The notes under the pieces were generated by a model, which was not told where the DNA came from, did not search any database, and saw nothing but the letters and a program-made list of their open reading frames with translations. Source: Terriglobales bacterium (lineage in GTDB: Bacteria > Acidobacteriota > Terriglobia > Terriglobales > Acidobacteriaceae). Taken from it: a DNA stretch of 57,759 nucleotides. A program made the translations under genes and the position numbers. Below, piece by piece: positions 41,893 to 50,137 of the stretch. The stretch lies in the NCBI GenBank assembly GCA_035487355.1, contig DATHMF010000099.1, positions 1 to 57,759 of the forward strand, written 5' to 3'. Position 1 is the first letter of the stretch. Each line of letters opens with the position of its first letter.

Positions 41893-42600
41893 CTACTGCT
41901 CTTTTTCCAAGGCGGCTTTGAGTTGTACTTCGGAGCCGGCAAGGACGGAGAGCTCTCTGCTCCAGGCTTTGTAGCCAGTTTGAGAGACCTTTACCGTGTG
42001 CTTTCCGCTCGACATCCGCAAAGTAGCGGGAGCGTTACCGACGAAGGCGTCATCCACGTAGACCTCAGCGCCCTCTGGAGTCGAGTTCACCATCACGCTG
42101 CCCTTGTCATCATTGACAGGCGGCGCGGCCGGAGCTGCGGGCTTGGTCAGTGTAGGCTCGGGCGGAACGGCCTTGGGTTCGGGAGTGGAGATTGCGCCCA
42201 CAGGCGAGCGGACATCCGACTTCTGCTTCACTTCGCCGGCAAGCTCTTCAGTTACCTGGTCATAAAACTTGTCGGCCATGCGGTCGCCAGCGCCCCAGGA
42301 AAAGCCGCCACTATCCTTATTTTGGACGTTGATAATGAGCGTGGCTTTGTTTTCACCTTCGGGTTCGACAGAAGCATTGGCCACGAAGCCCTTCGATGTG
42401 AATGACCGTCCGGTCTCGAAGGTGAACATCAGCATCTTCTCATTGACGTAGGTCACCACGTGGCGCTCGCGCGCGGTGCGCAAAGCAGCGGTAAAAAGCT
42501 CATCGGTAGAGTTATTGAAGGTCTTTTTCTTGGGCTTGGCAAAAGCGGAAAGAGGAAGCAACAATGCCACGAGCACTGCTAAAGCGAATGCCTTTTTCAT
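41893..42600 (-). CDS. Secreted PEGA domain protein
   Basis: A 235-residue exported protein: signal peptide (MKKAFALAVLVALLLPLSAF), a globular domain (DELFTAALRTARERHVVTYV, FETGRSFTSKGFVANASVEP), a Pro-rich linker (residues about 130-165), then a C-terminal PEGA domain (GSVMVNSTPEGAEVYVDDAF, VGNAPATLRMSSGKHTVKVS, GYKAWSRELSV). PEGA domains are carbohydrate- or surface-associated beta domains. GGAAACGA precedes the ATG. Function unknown. Confidence 0.85.
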   Translation of the reverse strand: MKKAFALAVLVALLLPLSAFAKPKKKTFNNSTDELFTAALRTARERHVVTYVNEKMLMFTFETGRSFTSKGFVANASVEPEGENKATLIINVQNKDSGGFSWGAGDRMADKFYDQVTEELAGEVKQKSDVRSPVGAISTPEPKAVPPEPTLTKPAAPAAPPVNDDKGSVMVNSTPEGAEVYVDDAFVGNAPATLRMSSGKHTVKVSQTGYKAWSRELSVLAGSEVQLKAALEKEQ

Positions 42601-42859
42601 AGGATTCGTTTCCTTATTTTAGGATGATGCTTGTCATGAATGTGATGAGGATGGTTCTAAAAAAGTTGCCCACGATTAAAATTGAATGGACTTGGTGATT
42701 GGAGGCAGAGATGGCAGTAACCACCATTGACATCGTTTCCTCTGCTGATTATCGTATCGTTACTTCTCGAAATTCAAAGAAAGGCCATCATGCACCGCCA
42801 GGTTTGCCTGAGACCTTTTGCGAGAAACCAAAGATTCCTATCACGAGGAGAAACCTTAC

Positions 42860-43306
42860 ATGCGAAGAGTAACTGGATTGGGCGGGGTCTTTTTCAAGGC
42901 GAACGATCCCAACAAACTATATGAGTGGTATGAAAAGCATCTCGGGCTCAAACGGGAACAGGGCAGCGTTAACTTCAAGTGGCGCGGCGCCGAAGATGCG
43001 AAGGAAGAGGGGATGACGGTTTGGGCGCTGTTTCCCAAAGACACCAAATACTTCGATCCCAGCCGCGCCAGCCTCATGATCAACTACCGGGTGGATGACC
43101 TCGACGCGTTGCTTGAGGCCCTGCGCAAAGAGGGCGTCACAATTGACGAGAAGCGCGAAGACTACGACTACGGCCGCTTTGCCTGGATCATGGATCCGGA
43201 GGGCAATCGCATTGAGCTGTGGGAGCCGCCGAAGAAGAAAGCTCCAAGCTCCAAGTCGAAAGCTACGAAGAGCCGGCGGACAAAAAAATCTCGTAAAACC
43301 TCTTGA
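42860..43306 (+). CDS. VOC/glyoxalase family protein
   Basis: A 148-residue vicinal-oxygen-chelate fold protein. ATG 42860 follows GAGGAGA. The domain has GGVFFKANDPNKLYEWYEKH, LGLKREQGSVNFKWRG, LMINYRVDDLDALLEALRKE, GVTIDEKREDYDYGRFAWIM and DPEGNRIELWEP, the usual two-half arrangement with a C-terminal Glu. The Lys/Arg-rich tail (KKKAPSSKSKATKSRRTKKS) is unusual and may bind nucleic acid or be unstructured. The substrate is unknown. Confidence 0.88.
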   Translation: MRRVTGLGGVFFKANDPNKLYEWYEKHLGLKREQGSVNFKWRGAEDAKEEGMTVWALFPKDTKYFDPSRASLMINYRVDDLDALLEALRKEGVTIDEKREDYDYGRFAWIMDPEGNRIELWEPPKKKAPSSKSKATKSRRTKKSRKTS

Positions 43307-43412
43307 ACTCGTTTTCTCTCACAGAATCGATGAGTCTGCAAAAACCCAGGCTCCTCGACTACGCTGCACTTCGCTCGGGATGACAAGGCGGGCATTTGAG
43401 TGAAATTCAATA

Positions 43413-43820
43413 TCACGCCGACAGCGATGAAGTGCAGAAGGCGCACTTGCGGGCCTGGATGGGGATTTCACTCAGGCATTCGGGGCATTTCTTGGTCGTG
43501 GGATCGGGTGGAATCTCGCCGCGCTTGAGCCGCGCCAGAAAAGTGTTCATGGGAACCACTATAAAGAAGTACACCGCGATGGCGACCAGCACAAAGGAGA
43601 TCAAAGCATTGAGAAATGTGCCATAGAGAATTTTGCTGCCGTTGATGGTAAATGAGAAGGCAGAAAAATCAGGCTTGCCGGCAATGGCGGCGATCATCGG
43701 CGTAAGAATATTACCCACAAACGAGGTCACTACAGCCCCAAAAGCCGCGCCTATGACCACGGCAACGGCCAAATCCACGACGTTGCCGCGAACGAGAAAC
43801 TTCTTGAATCCTGCGAGCAT
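43413..43820 (-). CDS. mscL: Large-conductance mechanosensitive channel with C-terminal zinc ribbon
   Basis: Homopentameric membrane channel that opens under hypo-osmotic shock. The 135-residue protein has the MscL N-terminal block MLAGFKKFLVRGNVVDLAVA, VVIGAAFGAVVTSFVGNILT, and the second helix LNALISFVLVAIAVYFFIVV. Instead of the usual C-terminal helical bundle it ends with a Cys4 ribbon (CPECLSEIPIQARKCAFC). GGGAGGA precedes the ATG. The ribbon may bind zinc; its role in the channel is unknown. Confidence 0.95.
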   Translation of the reverse strand: MLAGFKKFLVRGNVVDLAVAVVIGAAFGAVVTSFVGNILTPMIAAIAGKPDFSAFSFTINGSKILYGTFLNALISFVLVAIAVYFFIVVPMNTFLARLKRGEIPPDPTTKKCPECLSEIPIQARKCAFCTSSLSA

Positions 43821-43876
43821 GGTTCATCCTCCCTGGGTTGAACATTGTATTTCGGAATGAGGACGTGCGAAGGAAA

Positions 43877-43933
43877 ATTGAGTCATCCACGGCAAGCCGG
43901 GACAGGTTGGGTCATTGGGTCATCGGGTGAGTG
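43877..43933 (+). repeat. Intergenic GGGTCATTGGGTCATCGGGT repeat
   Basis: It shares TCCACGGCA-GCCGGGACAG and the following GGGTCATTG/GTCATCGGGT units with 52950-53010. Related short tracts lie at 3977-4097 and 54956-54983. Confidence 0.75.
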
Positions 43934-43998
43934 AAGACAACAGAGAAAATTGGGCTTGTCGCGTTTCTCTAAAGGCTATACCTAATGACCATAAAAAA

Positions 43999-44024
43999 TT
44001 GGGCCTGTCGTTTAACAGGCCCAA
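43999..44024 (-). terminator. Intrinsic terminator of the STAS gene
   Basis: TTGGGCCTGT and ACAGGCCCAA form a perfect 10-bp stem with a 6-nt loop. On the minus strand it is followed at once by six T, about 50 nt after the STAS stop codon: a textbook Rho-independent terminator. Confidence 0.9.
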
Positions 44025-44074
44025 GAGGAGATGAGTAGTAGGGGAAAAGAGGAGATGAGTGGGGGAGAAACTTG

Positions 44075-44428
44075 CTAGGCTGCGCTTGCAGCCGAAGCTG
44101 GTTTGAGCGCCGGTTCCTGGTCGGCGGCCACGATCTCAAAGACACGCTCCAGCCTGGTGAGCCGCAATAGTTCACGCACATACTTGCTGGGGTTCAGCAA
44201 GCGCACACACACTCCGGCGCGGCGCGCCCACCTTACCAATCCTACGAGCGCACCCAGCCCGCTGGCATCAATCGAGTCAACGCCTGTGAGATCCACGATC
44301 AAGCGTTGCGCGCCATGCTTTTCTCCCGCGTGCAACAGCATCGTGCTGGGCTCACCGTGAACCAAAGCACCTTTACAGCGAAGAATAATTGCGCCGGTAG
44401 TACGTTCGGATTCGATACGGAATAACAT
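44075..44428 (-). CDS. STAS domain anti-sigma factor antagonist
   Basis: A 117-residue SpoIIAA-like STAS protein. The phosphorylatable-Ser motif is DSIDASGLGALVGLV (Ser about residue 61), preceded by LIVDLTGVDSIDASGLG. In such systems an unphosphorylated antagonist binds an anti-sigma kinase and frees a sigma factor. No kinase or sigma gene is adjacent. ATG 44428 has GAGAGAGG upstream. The Ala-rich end (PALKPASAASAA) is likely unstructured. Confidence 0.88.
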   Translation of the reverse strand: MLFRIESERTTGAIILRCKGALVHGEPSTMLLHAGEKHGAQRLIVDLTGVDSIDASGLGALVGLVRWARRAGVCVRLLNPSKYVRELLRLTRLERVFEIVAADQEPALKPASAASAA

Positions 44429-44652
44429 AAGTGCCTCTCTCAATATGATTGCTACTAAATACTAAGACGTATTTGGCGGCAAAAAGTTCCCAAGTAATAT
44501 CATTTTTTTGTAAATTTTTGTGAAAAGGGAAGAATTCACGATTTTCGATTTACGAATTACGATTTATGAAAGTCGAGACTAGTTTCACAATTGACATGAG
44601 TAAAGGGCTTGGGAAATCAGAAATCGTAAATCAGAAATCGAAAATCAAGCTC

Positions 44653-45684
44653 CTATTGAATGTTTTTCATATCCAGCATGGTGCCGTAGTCCTGGCCGTT
44701 GGGAGCAACGGCGCGCGCGACGATTCCGGCGAAGGTCTCACGGTATTCGGGATACTTAGCGGCGATGGTCTTAATGACGTTGGTATTTTCCTGGAAGGTT
44801 TGCGCTGTGTTGGAAACATCGGGCAGGGAATACTTTACGACCAGGTCCATGCCATTGTCTGCCGCGACAGAGAAAATATCGGTGACCTTGTAAGTTTTGC
44901 CGTTAGCGGCAATGAGGTTTACGGGGCCATTCAACGGCAGATCCGATGGGAGGGATTGCTGCGCCTCTTTATCAAGCTTGATGAGAGGGGTGAAGATGAT
45001 GAAGCTGACCGGCATCACCAGCTCGCGCGCTTCCTGATAATAGAACCATGCGTTGTGGATCTCGCCTTTGGCTTTAAATTCACGCGCCTTGGTGAGGTAC
45101 CAGGAGGCATCATGACCCTGAAGCTGGCTGGGTTTGGGAGGAGGGAATCCGGCGAGCTTCCAGGCAGCGCCTTCCTGCTGCAATATAAAGGAGAGCAGGT
45201 ATGGTCCCTTGGGGGTCTTTACATCTTCAATGACAAGTCCATATTTACCCGCGGGAAGACTATCCAGCGTGAAGCTGACGAACTGCGGAGTACCCCAGAT
45301 GCCACAAAGAAATTGGGCGTGATCGAGCACGGGCGTGCTGCCGGTGGCATCGAGCAGATAGGTCGCACGCACACTGGCTTGCCCACCGACGAAAGCCGTC
45401 TTGCTGTCATTCACCAAAGCCTCAGCCCCGGAAAAATTCGAAGCCACAGAAGCAATGGCATTCTGCCGCAAAGCAGCAGCATCGCCGCGGATAACTGCGT
45501 CGCCAAATTGGAGCGCGGTGTGCTCGAGGGCGGAGCGAGTGGAGGCGTCCATGTCGGTGACCGTAGAGCAAACCTCGGCGGAGGCGAGAGAGGCGAATAG
45601 CACGAGCGAGGCAAAGGTCAAGCCGGCAAGAGAAAAAACACGGAGGAGCCGGGAAACGGCAGATTTACTGATCATGAACTTCAT
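44653..45684 (-). CDS. Secreted hypothetical protein, paralogue of the 32.7-kb lipoprotein
   Basis: A ~343-residue exported protein with a signal peptide (LLRVFSLAGLTFASLVLFAS, cleavage near SAE). It contains ALEHTALQFGDAVIRGDAAA, GFPPPKPSQLQGHDASWYLT, LTKAREFKAKGEIHNAWFYY, and the C-terminal pattern AAKYPEYRETFAGIVARAVA, the same design as the lipoprotein at 32727-33773 (QFPEYSDVFGGLVAEA). Several ATG codons near 45675-45693 could be the start; 45684 is used. Unknown function, presumably periplasmic. Confidence 0.75.
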   Translation of the reverse strand: MKFMISKSAVSRLLRVFSLAGLTFASLVLFASLASAEVCSTVTDMDASTRSALEHTALQFGDAVIRGDAAALRQNAIASVASNFSGAEALVNDSKTAFVGGQASVRATYLLDATGSTPVLDHAQFLCGIWGTPQFVSFTLDSLPAGKYGLVIEDVKTPKGPYLLSFILQQEGAAWKLAGFPPPKPSQLQGHDASWYLTKAREFKAKGEIHNAWFYYQEARELVMPVSFIIFTPLIKLDKEAQQSLPSDLPLNGPVNLIAANGKTYKVTDIFSVAADNGMDLVVKYSLPDVSNTAQTFQENTNVIKTIAAKYPEYRETFAGIVARAVAPNGQDYGTMLDMKNIQ

Positions 45685-45897
45685 AGGATGCATCTTATAA
45701 CTCAAATGCCTGCGATAAAAGCTGCTTTTGCATAGATGCTTTTTAATAACGGGCAGATGTCAAGGATAAACTCTCTGCGAATGTGCAATTTTCGTACAAT
45801 GTCCGGTCGCGGGGGTGCAGCGGCAATATTTAAGGAAAAACCGCTCTTGGGTAGTGCTACAATTTCAGCTTGCCGGCGGAGGACCGCGGCGTTTCTC

Positions 45898-46887
45898 ATG
45901 TCTTATTCGCCCAGCAAGTTACGAGTGTATTTAACCTTACTAGCGCTGGCTGCAACGGCAACGTTGCCCGCCTACGCACGGCGAAACCGGTTCAATACCA
46001 CCAACCCCAATCCGGAAAACCAGACGCAAATCAGCAGCCAACCGGTTCCTTCAAGCGGAGCAGTGCAATATCAAGGAGGATATGTTCCCTCCAGCGCTCC
46101 TCCGGACGCCAGAATCCAGATTCAGCCGCCTCCAAGAGCGCAACAATATGCTCTCCCGAGTGGGCCTGGGGCGTACATAGCGCCTGCTCCTGGTGCTGCC
46201 GGAAATCCGAACCCGTACCGGGTCAGCGCGATCACACCTCCGCCAAGCACCACTACTCCGGCAGCGCAGACTACGCAGTCGTATGTGGCCGCAGACTATC
46301 CGCCAAAGCCGCCGCGGGTGAGTTTTCGCAATGGGCAATTAAGTATCAGTGCAGAGAATTCCACACTGCCCGATATCCTTTCGGCGATCCATCAGAGAAC
46401 GGGCGCAGCCATGGAGTTGCCCAGTACGATCAGCAACGAGCGTGTGGCCGTGAAACTCGGGCCCGCCACTACGGGCGAGGTCATGGCGGCATTGCTGAAC
46501 GGCTCGCACTTCGATTACATCGTCTTGAACCGCCCGGAAGATCCGAGTTCGCCAGAGCGCATCATCCTGCGGGAGAAAATTGCGGCCGATCCCAACGCTC
46601 CCAATAATAACAATGGCTACAATAATGGTTATGTAGCCAGCGCGCAGCCACCTTCGTACCAGCCTCCTGAAGTTCAAGAGGTGCCAGAGACCGTGCCGGA
46701 TGAAGAAGTCCCGGAGGCGCAGCCGCAGCCAAGGATCCCTACCTCACCAGGTGGGGATGAAGGCAATCCCAAGACGCCGGAACAGTTGCTGGAAGAGCTA
46801 AGACAGATGCAGCAGCAACGAGGACAGCCTCCGCAACAAATGCAACCACAGCAGCCGCCTTTGGGAGATAACGGGGAACCGCAGTAA
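45898..46887 (+). CDS. Secreted STN (secretin/TonB short N-terminal) domain protein
   Basis: A 329-residue exported protein. GGAGGA at 45878-45883 lies 14 nt before ATG 45898, which starts a signal peptide (KLRVYLTLLALAATATLPAY). After a Pro/Gln-rich region, residues about 140-230 form an STN domain: VSFRNGQLSISAENSTLPDI, LSAIHQRTGAAMELPSTI, and the following VKLGPATTGEVMAALLNGSH and FDYIVLN. STN domains interact with secretin or TonB partners in the periplasm. The C-terminal tail is Gln/Pro-rich (PQQMQPQQPPLGDNGEPQ). No secretin gene is nearby. Confidence 0.82.
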   Translation: MSYSPSKLRVYLTLLALAATATLPAYARRNRFNTTNPNPENQTQISSQPVPSSGAVQYQGGYVPSSAPPDARIQIQPPPRAQQYALPSGPGAYIAPAPGAAGNPNPYRVSAITPPPSTTTPAAQTTQSYVAADYPPKPPRVSFRNGQLSISAENSTLPDILSAIHQRTGAAMELPSTISNERVAVKLGPATTGEVMAALLNGSHFDYIVLNRPEDPSSPERIILREKIAADPNAPNNNNGYNNGYVASAQPPSYQPPEVQEVPETVPDEEVPEAQPQPRIPTSPGGDEGNPKTPEQLLEELRQMQQQRGQPPQQMQPQQPPLGDNGEPQ

Positions 46888-46920
46888 AGCAGTACTCAGT
46901 AATCGGTACTCAGTACTCAG
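46888..46920 (+). repeat. TACTCAGTACTCAG repeat
   Basis: Matches 24307-24340 (AGCAGTACTCAGT...CGGTACTCAGTACTCAG). It begins at the stop codon of the STN gene. Confidence 0.7.
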
Positions 46921-46965
46921 AAGCGAACCAGAGAAACAGTCGTCAGTCCTCAGGTTGAGCCACTA

Positions 46966-47724
46966 TCATCGGAGATTGGTGGCGGGAGGCGACATGTCAG
47001 GTACCTGCACGGAGACGGGCACGTTCCACTCGAATGAAACGTTCAAAGTATGATTGGCGTTTTCGATCGTGCGCGGGAGATGATCGAGCTCGCCGATGCA
47101 GGTGCTGTAGCTGCCCATCCGGCCTTTTTCACTTAGTGCAGTGACCTTCCACATGCGGCAGGTGACGCCGTTTATCTTTTGTTCATCGCCTTCCACAATG
47201 TTGCCGTGGTCAATATCGTTCTGGATGGAAAGGCGCATCTCCTCGGCACCGGCGTTCGGAGCTGACTTGGGCTGCGTAGGATCGCTTAAACAGGGCTGCG
47301 GGGTGGGGAGAGCAACGAACAGGTCGGGGCCGGGCATGCCTTTCACCCAGGGAAGGTTGTTCTGACGATAGTACACATCGTCTCCGATGCGGGTGAATTC
47401 AGCGGTGCCGTCTGGCGAGTACTCCGCGATATGCTGCCGGTCTGGGCACACGGCTTCTTCGTTCCGGCTCATGATAAAGCGGCCGTTGACGCCGATCTGC
47501 ATGCTCATCTTCCAACTGTTCACGGTCTGCAACGCGTACAGTTCCTTTTTCAATTCGCTTTGGCCTGCACTTGGGCGCAAAAATAAAAAGAGCATGAGCA
47601 ACAGCAACACGCCGATGAGCGTGAGATAAATACCTCTTTGGGAAATGCGCGGCCTCCAGAGGGAGCAGTATATAGGATTTAAATTCGGAACAAATAACCC
47701 ATTCTTAGAGTCCCAGGGTGACAT
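46966..47724 (-). CDS. Membrane-anchored four-cysteine protein, paralogue 1
   Basis: About 252 residues with an N-terminal membrane helix (GIYLTLIGVLLLLMLFLFLR) and a periplasmic domain. Four cysteines are placed as in the two paralogues upstream: VCPDRQHI, PQPCLSDP, VTCRMWKV and TCIGELDHLP. Further shared features are a W following LQTVNSW, a Gly before the third Cys, and a closing NVPVSVQVPD. It probably has two disulfides. The domain may be a LolA-like or similar sheet; function unknown. The start is uncertain; ATG 47724 overlaps the stop of the SnoaL-like gene by 20 nt, consistent with a single minus-strand operon. Confidence 0.72.
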   Translation of the reverse strand: MSPWDSKNGLFVPNLNPIYCSLWRPRISQRGIYLTLIGVLLLLMLFLFLRPSAGQSELKKELYALQTVNSWKMSMQIGVNGRFIMSRNEEAVCPDRQHIAEYSPDGTAEFTRIGDDVYYRQNNLPWVKGMPGPDLFVALPTPQPCLSDPTQPKSAPNAGAEEMRLSIQNDIDHGNIVEGDEQKINGVTCRMWKVTALSEKGRMGSYSTCIGELDHLPRTIENANHTLNVSFEWNVPVSVQVPDMSPPATNLR

Positions 47725-48088
47725 AGTGGGCGGAAGACCTGACCACCTTGCCACCGGCCCCGAACTCGAAATACTCCGATGCATTACTGCCATCGTGACG
47801 GCGATAGTGAATGATGAGGGAGTCTACACCGGAGAGAACTGCCAGCAACTCGAAATGAAGGTCTGGGCGAAGCGCCAAGCCCTTGGACCAATACGCTTCA
47901 ATGGATGCCTTGCCCTTCAACCTGCCTGACGACTCGCCCATGAGCTTGATGATGAAGGGCGAGGAAAACTCGAATTCTTCAGAGTAATGAGAAAGGATCC
48001 GGTTCAGATCGTGGCTGTTCCAAGCATCGATCCATTCAGCCGCAAAGGCCTGGGCAAGTGCGTGTTCGATCATGGGCTCTAACTCCAT
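47705..48088 (-). CDS. SnoaL/NTF2-like protein
   Basis: A 127-residue protein with the SnoaL-like pattern: AFAAEWIDAWNSHDLNRILS, HYSEEFEFSSPF, GRLKGKASIEAYWSKGLALR, LHFELLAVLSGVDSLIIHYR. A longer frame starts at 48274, but ATG 48088 starts the conserved domain. It sits between paralogues 1 and 2 of the four-cysteine family. Such folds serve as small enzymes or binding proteins; no substrate can be named. Confidence 0.8.
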   Translation of the reverse strand: MELEPMIEHALAQAFAAEWIDAWNSHDLNRILSHYSEEFEFSSPFIIKLMGESSGRLKGKASIEAYWSKGLALRPDLHFELLAVLSGVDSLIIHYRRHDGSNASEYFEFGAGGKVVRSSAHYVTLGL

Positions 48089-48216
48089 ATTTAGTTTAGA
48101 GATAAAGCGGTGCAGGAACAAGACGAGGTGGATTGTCCTCCAAGTGTTCTCGCTCGCAAACAAAGGAGATGGCTTCGAGTCCCTGGCTTCTCGTTCTGGC
48201 GCTTCTGGTCCTAGTC

Positions 48217-48876
48217 TTAGAATCTGTTGGGTGGCGCCAAGGGAGGTGTTTCGATCAGGATGGGCTTGTTCCAATCCGAATAGGTAATCACCAGCGAGCG
48301 GTCTGGTGCAGCCACTTCCAAGGGCAGGTCCTGTTCATCTATGCAGACCACGAACGAATCACGCCAACCGGTCGACGCCGGGACGCTGGCCGTCCAATCG
48401 CGGCAGAGATCGCCATTCACGCGGCGAGTGTCACCGCGATGGATGCGCCCTGATTGCAAGACTACATCCATAGTGCCCAGGAAATCATCCATGCCGCGAG
48501 GACCCCAGGTGCAAGGAGAAGAAATCATGCGTTCGGAAACACCGGCGAGCATCCAATCGGAACCCTTACGCATATAGCTGCCGTTGATTGTGTCAATGGT
48601 TTCGCTTTCCTGCGGTGGCTGGCCGTAACTTGTACTGGTTTGCCAGGTGTGCACACTCGAAGGACAGTACACCTCCATGTGCGCATCGTTGGAGCGATCA
48701 GGCTCGTTCATTACACGATGCGAGCGCCAACTTTGGGCGAGGCGCAAGGCATGATCCATCTTGCGGAACTCATCAGGTCCCTGGCTGGAATGAAGGTAGA
48801 TAGCCACGGAGATTAGCAGCAGAAGAAGCATCGCCGCACCAGCTCCGAGTCTGCGTTTTAGCTCCCACTGCATCAT
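48217..48876 (-). CDS. Membrane-anchored four-cysteine protein, paralogue 2
   Basis: 219 residues with an N-terminal membrane helix (GAGAAMLLLLLISVAIYLHS) and a periplasmic domain with the four family cysteines: VYCPSSVHT, SSPCTWGPR, GDLCRDWTA and FVVCIDEQDLPLEV. It shares LAQSWRSH and a closing YSDWNKPILIETPPL with paralogue 3 (YSKWNQPITVLEPEM). Its ATG lies three bases after the stop of paralogue 3, so the two are translationally coupled. Function unknown. Confidence 0.8.
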   Translation of the reverse strand: MMQWELKRRLGAGAAMLLLLLISVAIYLHSSQGPDEFRKMDHALRLAQSWRSHRVMNEPDRSNDAHMEVYCPSSVHTWQTSTSYGQPPQESETIDTINGSYMRKGSDWMLAGVSERMISSPCTWGPRGMDDFLGTMDVVLQSGRIHRGDTRRVNGDLCRDWTASVPASTGWRDSFVVCIDEQDLPLEVAAPDRSLVITYSDWNKPILIETPPLAPPNRF

Positions 48877-48879
48877 GAC

Positions 48880-49581
48880 TCAATAATAAGAGCGCAGCGG
48901 AGGAGGTTCCGGCGGAGGAGGCATCTCAGGCTCCAAGACTGTAATAGGCTGGTTCCATTTGGAGTAGTGCGTTACAGAATCAGGAGCTCCCGCAATGCGG
49001 ATTTCACGGGGAAGATCATCATCCCCGTTGATGCACAAGGTCATTACCTGAGGCGGCCCGAAGCGAGCTGGAATCTCCCACCTCCAGTCGCGGCAGCTCT
49101 CACCCGCTACCATGCGTTTATCACCTTTTTCCGACTTACCTATCATGAGAATGTCATGTACGGAGTCGAGCAGAGGCGGGTGAACCAGGCAGTTATTGCC
49201 GCCGCGACGTCCATGCTCGCTGCGTTTCCAGTCCTTGCCCGTGGTCCGTTCGTAGTAGGCCGTGGGCAGCTCTACGGTTTCCCAATCTGTGCTGGGCGCG
49301 CCGTTGTGCATATCTACATGTATTACCTGGCGAAAGGTGTTGGGACAAACAACCTCCTGGAGGGTGCTTTCGTCGTGATCAGGGCTGGGTGACTGGCTCT
49401 CCATGCGCCAGCTTGTCGCTTTCTGCAGGGCCACTTGCGTACGCTTGAGTTGTCGCTCGGCAGCGCTGGGCAACAAATAAAGATAAAGCAATAGCCCAAT
49501 GACAGGAAGGTATCCAAAACGAACAAGTATGTATTTCAGCACTTGTTTGCCACGCTCCAAATAGGGAATGCCCACAAGCAT
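48880..49581 (-). CDS. Membrane-anchored four-cysteine protein, paralogue 3
   Basis: 233 residues: an N-terminal membrane helix (LPVIGLLLYLYLLP) and a periplasmic domain with VVCPNTFRQ, NNCLVHPPL, ESCRDWRWE and LCINGDDDLPREI. It is closest to paralogue 2 (both share C-R-D-W and SKWNQPI/SDWNKPI). The C-terminus is Pro-rich (PPPPEPPPLRSYY). It heads the cluster whose order on the minus strand is paralogue 3, 2, SnoaL-like, 1. Function unknown. Confidence 0.8.
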   Translation of the reverse strand: MLVGIPYLERGKQVLKYILVRFGYLPVIGLLLYLYLLPSAAERQLKRTQVALQKATSWRMESQSPSPDHDESTLQEVVCPNTFRQVIHVDMHNGAPSTDWETVELPTAYYERTTGKDWKRSEHGRRGGNNCLVHPPLLDSVHDILMIGKSEKGDKRMVAGESCRDWRWEIPARFGPPQVMTLCINGDDDLPREIRIAGAPDSVTHYSKWNQPITVLEPEMPPPPEPPPLRSYY

Positions 49582-49684
49582 AGCAAAGCGGCTGGGAGAA
49601 AGAAATTACGATTTTTCCTGGAATGTTACTTTAGTTTAGAAGCCATTTTGGACTTGGCGGTCTCGGCAGCTCTGAAAATGTGCT

Positions 49685-49849
49685 TTAGTCGCCGCTGGAA
49701 GTGGCGTGAACCTGTGCGCGAACGGGCTCCGGATCGGAAGCAGGACGGCGGTCCATAAGCTTTAAAAGAGCGCAGATGGCCAAATAGCCGGAGAGAATTC
49801 CAAAGAAAAAGGCGGAGGCCACGGTGAGAATAAGGGCCGTGAATGTCAT
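49685..49849 (-). CDS. 54-residue single-helix membrane protein
   Basis: A small gene of 54 codons: the reading frame from ATG 49849 runs MTFTALILTVASAFFFGILS, GYLAICALLKLMDRRPASDP and EPVRAQVHATSSGD. It has a strong membrane helix and a polar C-terminus, typical of a real small protein. An in-frame TTG at 49861 has GAGG five bases upstream and may be the true start. It lies on the same strand as, and upstream of, the four-cysteine cluster. Unknown function. Confidence 0.6.
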   Translation of the reverse strand: MTFTALILTVASAFFFGILSGYLAICALLKLMDRRPASDPEPVRAQVHATSSGD

Positions 49850-50022
49850 GAACGTAAGCAATATGTCCTCAAGCTAAGATGTTGACGATGAAGCTGCTGT
49901 TGTGGCTCAATCCTGTATGCTTCCAGCAGTACACACAATATGCTTTTTACCTTAAAACTCCACTGCCTTGAGTGCATGTCCTAAGGTAATGGAAGCAAAG
50001 CCGACCTTTACTCTACCGCGCA

Positions 50023-50052
50023 TTGACGGGTTTCAGTGTTAACAAATAAGAT
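50023..50052 (+). promoter_or_regulatory. Putative uvrA promoter
   Basis: TTGACG (50023-50028), an 18-bp spacer and TAAGAT (50047-50052) match sigma-70 hexamers. A palindrome GGGGTACCCC follows at 50096-50105 in the leader. No SOS box of a known type was recognised. Confidence 0.5.
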
Positions 50053-50137
50053 ACTGCTGTACCCTCGCATTCTTAACCCGGCGGGGGTGTCTGAGGGGGG
50101 TACCCCGCTCCGTCAGAAGAAAAAGACCCGTTGTAGG

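Noticed and set aside
44566..45600. A 344-residue plus-strand open frame
   Set aside because: It is the antisense shadow of the secreted paralogue on the minus strand, which has a signal peptide and family similarity.
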